This document shows positions 45,217-52,900 of a DNA stretch of 64,000 nucleotides, piece by piece. The stretch is from Faecalicatena contorta (GTDB lineage: Bacteria; Bacillota; Clostridia; Lachnospirales; Lachnospiraceae): positions 62,001 to 126,000 of the forward strand of contig NZ_JAFBIY010000003.1 of NCBI RefSeq assembly GCF_021531975.1, in the 5' to 3' direction. Position 1 is the first letter of the stretch, and each line of letters starts with the position of its first letter. A program made the position numbers and the translations under genes. A model generated the notes under the pieces. It saw only the letters and a program-made list of their open reading frames with translations. It had not been told where the DNA came from and made no database searches.

Positions 45217-45242
45217 AAAACCCTTGCATTTGCAAGGGTTTT
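45217..45242 (+). terminator. Terminator of the rpiB-like gene
   Basis: A perfect 10-bp stem, AAAACCCTTG (45217-45226) with CAAGGGTTTT (45233-45242), loop CATTTG, followed by GTG. The right arm contributes the U-tract. Confidence 0.8.
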
Positions 45243-45252
45243 GTGTTATCAT
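45224..45252 (+). promoter_or_regulatory. Likely rpsB promoter, overlapping the upstream terminator
   Basis: TTGCAT (45224-45229), a 17-bp spacer and TATCAT (45247-45252). The -35 element is inside the loop and stem of the terminator of the preceding gene. The predicted start is near 45259, giving a leader of about 107 bases. Confidence 0.55.
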
Positions 45253-45258
45253 CAAAAG

Positions 45259-45365
45259 GTCGCAAAAAAACACGCATATGCGTGCCTGAGATGGTGCCAG
45301 CAAGGGATGCTGGTTTCGAAGGAAGATACATGTGCGGAAGTAAAAACCAAATGGAGGAAAGAAAC
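45259..45365 (+). promoter_or_regulatory. Structured rpsB leader, possible S2 autoregulatory RNA
   Basis: The leader contains a palindrome CACGCATATGCGTG (45271-45284) and a second hairpin CCAGC/GCTGG (45297-45301, 45309-45313). In other Firmicutes the rpsB leader is bound by protein S2 to control translation. Whether this one works the same way is inference, as no covariation could be checked. Confidence 0.45.
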
Positions 45366-46115
45366 ATGAGCGTTATTTCAATGAAACAACTTTTAGAAGC
45401 AGGTGTTCACTTTGGACATCAGACAAGAAGATGGAACCCTAAGATGGCTCCATACATCTACACAGAGAGAAATGGTATCTACATCATCGACTTACAGAAG
45501 TCTGTAGGTAAAGTTGATGAAGCTTACAATGCAGTATCTGATATTGCAGCAGAAGGCGGCACAATTCTTTTCGTAGGAACAAAGAAACAGGCACAGGATG
45601 CAATCAAAGTAGAAGCTGAGCGTTGCGGAATGTATTATGTAAATGAGAGATGGTTAGGTGGTATGCTCACAAACTTCAAGACAATCAAGAGCAGAATCGC
45701 ACGTCTCAAAGATATCGAAAGAATGTCAGAAGACGGAACATTCGATGTATTACCTAAGAAAGAAGTTATCCAGATTAAGAAAGAATGGGAAAAACTTGAA
45801 AAGAACCTTGGCGGAATCAAAGATATGAAGAAGATTCCGGATGCTATTTTCGTAGTTGATCCTAAGAAAGAAAGAATCTGTGTTCAGGAAGCTCACACAC
45901 TTGGTATTCCGCTTATCGGAATCGCTGATACAAACTGTGATCCGGAAGAACTGGATTATGTAATCCCGGGAAATGACGATGCAATCCGTGCAGTTAAATT
46001 AATCGTTTCCAAGATGGCAGATGCAGTTATCGAAGCAAACCAGGGTATGACAGGTGCTGAAGAAGTATACGAAGAAGTTGCTGAAGAGGCAGTAGAGGAA
46101 GCAGTAGAAGAATAA
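45366..46115 (+). CDS. rpsB: 30S ribosomal protein S2
   Basis: A 249-residue S2 protein of the small ribosomal subunit. Typical sequence: [96 protein letters not shown]. The ATG at 45366 is right because GGAGG (45353-45357) is 8 bases upstream; the upstream in-frame ATGs are in the leader. The C-terminus is an acidic Val/Glu tail. It is co-transcribed with tsf 30 bases downstream, the usual rpsB-tsf order. Confidence 0.97.
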   Translation: MSVISMKQLLEAGVHFGHQTRRWNPKMAPYIYTERNGIYIIDLQKSVGKVDEAYNAVSDIAAEGGTILFVGTKKQAQDAIKVEAERCGMYYVNERWLGGMLTNFKTIKSRIARLKDIERMSEDGTFDVLPKKEVIQIKKEWEKLEKNLGGIKDMKKIPDAIFVVDPKKERICVQEAHTLGIPLIGIADTNCDPEELDYVIPGNDDAIRAVKLIVSKMADAVIEANQGMTGAEEVYEEVAEEAVEEAVEE

Positions 46116-46145
46116 GCAGACATTTTTAATGTGGAGGATAAGAAG

Positions 46146-47078
46146 ATGGCAGTAACAGCTAAGATGGTAAAAGAATTAAGAGAAATGACAGGCGCTGGAA
46201 TGATGGACTGTAAGAAAGCTCTTAATGAAACAGATGGAGATATGGATGCAGCTGTAGAGTACTTAAGAAAGAACGGACAGGCTAAAGCTGAGAAGAAAGC
46301 CGGACGTATCGCAGCAGAAGGTATCGTTATGGCTGACGTTAAGGACGACAAGGTTGCAGCAATCGTAGAAGTAAACTCTGAGACAGACTTCGTTGCTAAG
46401 AACGCAGATTTCCAGGGATTCGTTAAAGCAGTTGTTAATCAGGCAATCGCTACAGAATCTGCAGATATGGATGCTTTCATGGCTGAGGCATGGAACGAAG
46501 ATGCATCTATGACTGTAAAGGATGCTCTTACAGCTAAGATTTCCGTAATCGGAGAGAACCTGAACATCAGAAGATTTGAGAAGATCGCTACAGACGGATG
46601 TGTAGTATCTTACATCCATGGCGGCGGACGTATCGGTGTTCTTGTTGAGGCTGATACAGATGTTGTAAATGACGAGATCAAGACATGCTTAAAGAACGTT
46701 GCTATGCAGGTTGCAGCTATGTATCCGAAGTATGTATCCCGTGATGAAGTTCCAGCTGATTATGTTGAGCATGAGAAAGAGATCCTTCTTGCACAGGCTA
46801 AGAAAGAGAACGAAGAAAGTGCTAAACCGAAGCCGGATAACATCATTGAGAAGATGATCATCGGACGTCTCAACAAAGAGATGAAAGAGATCTGCCTGCT
46901 TGATCAGGTATACGTACAGGACAGCGACCTTACAGTAGCTAAGTACGTAGAGAAAGTTGCAAAAGAGAACGGTGCTAATGTAACACTTAAGAAGTTCGTT
47001 CGTTTCGAGACAGGTGAAGGTCTTGAGAAGAAGAACGAAGACTTCGCAGCAGAAGTTGCAGCTCAGATGGGAATGTAA
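46146..47078 (+). CDS. tsf: Translation elongation factor Ts
   Basis: A 310-residue EF-Ts, the nucleotide exchange factor that regenerates EF-Tu-GTP. The N-terminal UBA-like motif (VKELREMTGAGMMDCKKAL, then EYLRKNGQAKAEKKAGR) and the core (AIVEVNSETDFVAKN, IHGGGRIGVLVEAD) are intact. The ATG at 46146 has GGAGG (46133-46137) upstream. The protein is of normal length. It is the last core gene before the prophage remnant, so the region downstream of tsf appears to be an integration site. Confidence 0.97.
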   Translation: MAVTAKMVKELREMTGAGMMDCKKALNETDGDMDAAVEYLRKNGQAKAEKKAGRIAAEGIVMADVKDDKVAAIVEVNSETDFVAKNADFQGFVKAVVNQAIATESADMDAFMAEAWNEDASMTVKDALTAKISVIGENLNIRRFEKIATDGCVVSYIHGGGRIGVLVEADTDVVNDEIKTCLKNVAMQVAAMYPKYVSRDEVPADYVEHEKEILLAQAKKENEESAKPKPDNIIEKMIIGRLNKEMKEICLLDQVYVQDSDLTVAKYVEKVAKENGANVTLKKFVRFETGEGLEKKNEDFAAEVAAQMGM

Positions 47079-47325
47079 GTATCTCGGCAAACTTCTGAGT
47101 AAGAGACCGCTAAACCCCAGTAAAATCAAGGGATTTGGCAGGTTAAGGTTCAAATATGTAAGTTGAGTAACCTATCATAAACTATCGTAAAATTACGCAT
47201 CTCGATATAGTGTTTTGCGTCAAAGTTGCGTAGAGAATTGCGTACAAGAAATCTGAAGTATCTTCAGCGAAGTTTACGCAAAATAATGATGAGTTACAGT
47301 GTAAGTTTACACATATGTAGTACAG

Positions 47326-47355
47326 GGAGTGGTGGTGAGCCACTCCTTTACTTTT
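47326..47355 (+). terminator. Terminator-like hairpin
   Basis: GGAGTGG (47326-47332) with CCACTCC (47340-47346), loop TGGTGAG, followed by TTTACTTTT. It could end read-through from tsf. Confidence 0.65.
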
Positions 47356-47367
47356 GCAGAAAAAGAA

Positions 47368-47395
47368 GGCAGACTGGTTTTGTTCCCAATCTGCC
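47368..47395 (-). terminator. Terminator of the prophage lysis remnant
   Basis: GGCAGACTGG (47368-47377) pairs with CCAATCTGCC (47386-47395) with one mismatch. On the minus strand the stem is followed by TTCTTTTTC. It sits downstream of the leftward membrane protein gene. Confidence 0.65.
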
Positions 47396-47437
47396 TATCT
47401 TATTTTGTCCCGAATAATGTATATTATTAGTGACAAA

Positions 47438-48067
47438 TTAGTTCACGTCGTATCCCAGAGCGTCTTCAACAAATGTGTGATTCCGCATATGCGTCTCATA
47501 CGATTCTTTGATAATGCGATATGCAATATCAACTTCTCCATTTGTTAAACCGTTGGCCTCAATGATTTCCTCGTATTCGGCGTAGAGCTTAAACACACGA
47601 TTAAATTGCTCTCTGGTCACCATACAGTTCTTATCAATTACTTTTGCCGCAAAATTAATGATTGTATTACGTTTGCTATCAATCAATAATGAGAGCGTAT
47701 CAGCATTGTTCTTATCTAACTTCTTATCCAGTTCCTTTATCCACTTATCGTTTTCTTGGAGACTATGATTAACATTCTCAATCCACTCATCACGCAATTT
47801 GATATTATCGACACTGTAATGGGAGTTGAATTCATTTAATGTTTCCTTTACATCTTTAAGCATTTCAGGAACCTGTTTCAAAGTTTCGCGCTCCTGCTTT
47901 TTATGTTTAAAGTATTTACGCAATTTAATGCATTCAGGAACTACTTTTCCCTTTATTTCTAATATCTCACCTAATATTTGAGACGCCAAAAACAAGGCCA
48001 CAATACCTATTGCAAGCTTGGTTGGCAAATTCAAGTATTCGATATAATTAATCAAGATTACCACCAT
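47438..48067 (-). CDS. Phage-associated membrane protein, possibly holin-like
   Basis: A 209-residue minus-strand protein. An N-terminal hydrophobic helix (residues 12-33, KLAIGIVALFLASQILGEIL) is followed by a long charged helical region and EWIENVNHSLQENDKWIKEL. The C-terminal 60 residues (FNRVFKLYAEYEEIIEANGLTNGEVDIAYRIIKESYETHMRN) resemble tail or lysis-module hypotheticals of Clostridial phages. It lies 49 bases downstream of the amidase on the same strand, so a holin or holin-like function is reasonable, but one transmembrane helix is fewer than most holins have. The ATG lacks a good ribosome binding site; a TTG at codon 5 (after GGATGGTGG) is an alternative start. Confidence 0.65.
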   Translation of the reverse strand: MVVILINYIEYLNLPTKLAIGIVALFLASQILGEILEIKGKVVPECIKLRKYFKHKKQERETLKQVPEMLKDVKETLNEFNSHYSVDNIKLRDEWIENVNHSLQENDKWIKELDKKLDKNNADTLSLLIDSKRNTIINFAAKVIDKNCMVTREQFNRVFKLYAEYEEIIEANGLTNGEVDIAYRIIKESYETHMRNHTFVEDALGYDVN

Positions 48068-48116
48068 CCATAATTTTTATTGAAAGGTGGCGGGAAATGT
48101 AATCCCGCCATCATTA

Positions 48117-48841
48117 TTAGACTTTTTCGCAGAAGTCAAGAGAAATCCAGCCTGCGCCGGATTTTAATTTACCCCAGCCTTTAGCGGAGCCTGCTCCCGC
48201 CTTCTCTTCAACAATTGTGAACACCCCTTTGCCTGTGTACTTACCTGTTTTCGCATAGTTAGTACCAGCACCTTTACGGATATTCAAATCGCTTACATTG
48301 ACACGCACTGTATACGGAACTTTTGGCGTAGCAGGTTTATTGCCTGTGTTTCCAACAGTAGAACCGATAGTACAGTAAGATGCGTTTTCAAGGTAAATCC
48401 ATCCAGCACCAGATTTCAGTTTGCCCCATCCATCTTTTACCTCGGTAATAGTGAATGTGCCCTTGCCAGTGTAAGCACCAGTTGTAGCGTATCCCATACC
48501 AGCACCTTTTCTGATATTCAAGTCAGAAATGATTACCTGTACGGTAAACGGAGTAGCAGGGAAGTTTTTGTTTGTCGGGTTAGAAGGATTAGACGGCGGT
48601 GTTACTACAGTAGTTCCGCCCATTTTAGCCTTAACAGCCTGTCTGAACGTATCCATTGTATATCCCATACCTAATCCCTTCCATAAATGTTCCGGGTCTC
48701 CGTGGTTTGTAGCAATACCTCTCGCATGACCTTCTTTGTGAGAAATAATTACTCCGTCAGCGAGCGGGTTGAGCCCATATTCTTTACAAAGGAATGCGAA
48801 AAGCTCAACAGCAGCTTCGTATGTACGTTTAGCAGATTCAT
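48117..48841 (-). pseudogene. Phage endolysin (N-acetylmuramoyl-L-alanine amidase), N-terminus lost
   Basis: About 240 residues of an amidase whose N-terminal catalytic half is missing. What remains is the end of the amidase domain (YESAKRTYEAAVELFAFLCKEY, then DGVIISHKEGHARGIATNHGDPEHLW), where His and Asp belong to the zinc and catalytic region. A Pro/Ser/Thr linker and two SH3-type cell-wall binding domains follow (DLNIRKGAGMGYATTGAYTG; DLNIRKGAGTNYAKTGKYTG, both with WGKLKSGAGWI). Reading upstream the homology ends near 48841 at the intron junction, so the ATG at 48914 belongs to unrelated sequence. It cannot make an active enzyme. Confidence 0.8.
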
Positions 48842-48844
48842 AAA

Positions 48845-49756
48845 GTGAAGGAGTATGCAGAGCAAGGATATACATTTGCTGTAGTTTTGGATTTATCAAA
48901 ATACTTTGACACACTCAACCATGAAATCCTTATTAACTTACTTCGTAAGAATGTAAAGGATGAACGAGTGGTGCAACTGATTAAGCGCTATCTGAAAAGC
49001 GGAGTAATGGAAAACGGAGTGGTAATCGAGACAGAGGAAGGTTCGCCACAAGGGGGCAATCTATCGCCACTACTTGCGAATATCTATCTCAATGAGTTCG
49101 ACCAAGAGTTCTTGAGGAGAGGTGTTCCATGCATAAGATATGCGGACGACATCGTGCTCCTTGCAAAGAGCAAACGAGCCTCGGAGAGACTATTGGAAAG
49201 CAGTACAAGTTTTCTTGAAGAAAAGCTGAAGCTTACAGTAAACAGAGAGAAAAGCCGTACTGTCAGCGTGTTTGCAATCCGAAATTTTAAGTTCCTTGGC
49301 TTTGCATTGGGAAAGAATGGGAACGGTATTTATGTTCGAGTCCATTCAAAGTCATGGAAGAAGTTTAAGTCGAGGCTGAAAGAGTTATCTTCCCGTAAGT
49401 CTGTACAGTCAATCAAGCCAAGCCTTGGAAAAATCAAGGTGTATGCGAGAGGATGGCTTAACTACTACGGAATAGCAAGCATGAAGAATAATATCGAGGA
49501 GATCAACGGATGGCTCTATCACAGAATACGAATGTGCATATGGAAGCAATGGAAACTCCCGAGGACTAAGATGAGAAATCTGATTAAAATGGGGATTCCC
49601 GAATACTATGCATATATGGCGGCTAACAGTCGCAGAGGTCATTGGTTCTGCGCAAACTTGACGACGGTCAAAAGAGCAATGACAAAAGAAAGACTGATAA
49701 ACAGTGGCTTTTATGATTTAGCCACAGCCTATCAGTCTGTGCACGTCAACTATTGA
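48845..49756 (+). pseudogene. Group II intron reverse transcriptase/maturase, N-terminally truncated
   Basis: The frame reads KEYAEQGYTFAV, then DLSKYFDTLNHEIL (RT3), SPQGGNLSPLLANIYLNEFD (RT4), IRYADDIVLLAK (RT5, YADD catalytic pair), LTVNREKS, FLGF and a thumb/maturase part (YARGWLNYYGIAS, the LPRTKMRNLIKMG and HWFCANLTTVKRAM of domain X). RT0-RT2 are missing and the upstream frame has a stop codon within three codons, so the protein would be inactive as a full retroelement. Start coordinates mark the first in-frame ATG, but homology begins slightly earlier. Confidence 0.8.
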
Positions 49757-49827
49757 AACCGCCGTGTACCGAACGGTATGCACGGTGGTGTGAGAGGACG
49801 GGAGCTAATCACTCCCTCCTACTCGAT
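49757..49827 (+). ncRNA. Group II intron domains V and VI
   Basis: Immediately after the RT stop a 34-base hairpin, CCGCCGTG and CACGGTGG arms with a GAAC tetraloop within TACC/GGTA (49759-49788), matches domain V with a CGC-type catalytic triad. It is followed by GGACGGGAGCTAATCACTCCC, a domain VI stem (GGGAG/CTCCC) with the bulged region and intron end near ACTCGAT. Confidence 0.7.
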
Positions 49828-49991
49828 TCTGCCAAAATCTTTACATAAAAAAGGATTATGTACGGCATATTTTTGAATGATTTTTAAAATTAATTGAAAA
49901 AACTACCTTTTTGTGTGGGGTAATTTGTTTTCATACTTGATAAAATGATTTAAATAGAGGAATAGGACCATGATGGAGGTAGTTTGAGAGT

Positions 49992-52900
49992 ATGGGAGAG
50001 CGAAGATTAAAGAAAAAAAGAAAACGAATCATAGCCGGCGTTTTATTATTGGTAATGATTGTGCAAATGTTTCCGTTGTCAGTCATGGCAAATCCATCTT
50101 CGGACAAGCTGATATTTTCGGCGGATGGAGGAGAAAATACGATTACGGTTACACCGAAACAGGAAGAGCCAGATGAAGGAACCGAGGAAATTTTTAATAA
50201 TGGTATTCTTGATTTTTCCTGTGATGTAGTTACCCTTGACAGGGATTATGCACAGACTGTGAAGGTGAAAGTAACCAATAAGTCTGAGAAGATGGTCCAA
50301 TATTATCTGGAAGCTGAGAATAGTTATGAGGATATATATCTTAATTTCGTGCAGGAAGGTTCTGAAAATGCAAAAATGGTCATTGAGCCACAGGAAACAC
50401 AGGAAATTGAATTGAGTGTGTTTCTTCAAAATGCTGCAGAAGATACATATCGGATTCCTATTACAGCCTATGTGAATGATGGTGAGGAAGGTTTTTGGTC
50501 CGCTGCTGTCCAGAAACGTATTCTTTTCCACTGTAAACAGAGTGATTTCAATGTGAGTATCGTACCACAAGAGAGTGGATCACCTGCTCAAAAAGCGTAT
50601 CGTATCACAAATAATGGAGAGAAAATTACAGATCTTACATTGAGTGCAAGTGATAGTGTGAAAGATTATTTGATCTTTTCACCGGCAATTGAAAATTATA
50701 CGTTGGATACAGGGGAGTCAGTTTCGACTACGGTGTCTTGTGATCTGGGTCTTATGAAAGAGAATGATGTTTCAAATGTTGAAGGAGAACTGATTGTATC
50801 TTCCGGTAAGCAAAATGTTAAACAATCTATTTCTTTTGAAAAAACAGATGATGTTAAGGAAATTGATGCGTGGAGGCTGGCGCTTTATCAGGAGAAAAGT
50901 TCTTATTATACGATAGATCAGCCGGAATTTGCAGATAATTTTGAAACTCCAAATGATTCGGCAAAAGCTTCTATGAAAAGACGGAGCAACGAATGGACAG
51001 AAGAGAGAGTTATTGAACTTTGCCATTTGAATATGGAAAAGGGGGGAATTAGTGAAGAGAATCCAATATCACTGACAGCAACCTATCCATATATTGATGA
51101 AGAGGGGAAACAGCAACAAATTACGATTGAAACAAATGTTTTTAGTCATATGATAGCGGAACCACAAGAGAATCGAATCAAGTATAAACAAACAAAATTA
51201 GATGGGACATCAATTGGAGATCATGTGGCGTGTTATGTTCTAACAAGTGCTAATTTGAAGAAAGCTGATTATCTTGACGCTATAAGTACTTATTTAAAAG
51301 AGGCTTCAAATTTTGTTAACTTAGAAGAGGATGCGAAGCTCATATTTGATAAAGTTTGGGAAGCATTTTCCGGCAAAGAGATGGGTGGTGGTGAAATTTT
51401 TGTTAAATCCATCATTCGAGATACGGCATGGGATGCGTTTGAAGTAGGGACAAAAGATTATACAAAGGATATATTAGAAGCTTCCAAAGGCATTTCAAAG
51501 GTCTTTGGTGATATGTCTGATGCTGCAAAAGCAGGGAAATATATGGCTGTGATATCTAATCCTACCATTGAGAAAAGCGAGAAAGATAAAGCAAGTGCGC
51601 ATTTGTTGATGCATATGGCGAGCGTTGGAATCAAGGCCATTAAAAGCACGCCCCAAGGAAAAGTTTCCTTCTTTACGGCAGGACCGGAAAAGGCTATAGA
51701 AATTTTGAATAAAATGGATGAGATCCGATATTCAGATATGAGCGATGAGGAGTTTGGACTTTATTTCCAACAACTGGTATATGGATCTCAATGCACGAAT
51801 GTAGGAAGCGTTAAGAGTCAAGTGAAAATAAATAGTCTTGCACGCGGAATGCAGGGATTTTGGGGAATGAATAGGGCATATTATCAGCTTGGTAATAACA
51901 GTTATACAAATGCAGAAATATTAGAACTATTTGGTAATTCCAAGTCAAAACGAAAAAGAAATACAGGATTAACAGAGGATGATTTCGCTTCTCATCCGGA
52001 TGCAAATGTAGTAGTCACAACAGGTCGATTAAGTAATGAAGCATTATCCTATGCTTATCAAGATACGACGAATCAGATATTTAAAGTAAATGGTACACAA
52101 ATAGGAAGCATAACAACGAATGGTTTGTCAGGTCTCTATAATGTTGCTCTTGTTACAGATACTTTTCAACAGGGAGTAAATACTGTTATTCGGGATTATG
52201 ATACAAATCCGGGTAGTTATAAGGTGACGGCAGATACGGAATATAATACATTGGTACCGGATGATTCAACACTGTTTTATTCAGATTCCCTGGATACGTT
52301 AGATGATATTCGGTGTATCCCGGATTTTGCAATCTATGCAGAAAATATCCGCAATCAGGAGAAAAATATAATCGGAGAAAAAATGGAGATTCCTTTTACA
52401 ATTTATAATCGTGGACCACGTGGTGGATGGACAGATGTCAGTGTGACAGCAGAGGGAGAGACTGTCTATACAGAGAAAAACGTGTATGTTGGACCATTTG
52501 GATCTGCAGATTTAAGTTTTACCATGACTCCTCAGAAAGAGAGAAATAAAATCACCGTTTCTTTGGAAAATAAGACAGAATATGTAGAAGAACGTACCAT
52601 TGAAAATAATACGGCAACAAAAGTTTTGAGAGCTGAAAAAATGGAGGCTCCGGAAATTGTTAAGATCAGTCCGGAATTAATTGAATTAAAAGAAACAGAT
52701 AAAGGAGCCTTTGTTTCAGCCCTTTTTAAAAATGGGAAGTGGATGAAATCCGTTCAATTTAGTCTGGATGAGGATGCATGGACAGAAACTTATGAATGTG
52801 ATGGAAAAGATCGATACGCTGCTCTGCTCCCGATAAAATATTTGGCTGAGAAAGATTCTCATACACTGAAAGTCATAGCGACTTATCAAGATGGAACAAG

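Larger units (their letters stand above)
47079..47437. other. Non-coding border between tsf and the prophage remnant
   Basis: A 359-base gap with no credible gene. It holds a TATCGTAAAATTACGC-like stretch at about 47184-47199, repeated TTGCGT words at 47214-47242, a perfect GTGTAA/TTACAC palindrome (47299-47312), and two terminator-like hairpins. The TTGCGT-type sequence resembles recombinase-site material at the ends of integrated elements, but no defined att core can be proven here. Confidence 0.5.
48836..49827 (+). mobile_element. 5'-truncated group II intron
   Basis: Remnant with the C-terminal two-thirds of the reverse transcriptase/maturase gene and the intron's 3' structural domains V and VI. 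Ribozyme domains I-IV and the first RT blocks are missing. The 3' end is likely at about 49827, after ACTCGAT. The left border coincides with the truncated amidase, so a deletion rather than a simple insertion made the junction. Confidence 0.7.

Noticed and set aside
45093-45365. N-terminal extension of the rpsB frame
   Set aside because: It overlaps the rpiB-like gene, a terminator and the leader; S2 begins at the ATG with GGAGG upstream.
47130-47175. Possible tRNA suggested by GGTTCAAAT
   Set aside because: No acceptor stem, D-arm or anticodon arm can be folded around it.
47226-47417. Small ORF downstream of tsf
   Set aside because: It covers two terminator-like hairpins and lacks a ribosome binding site.
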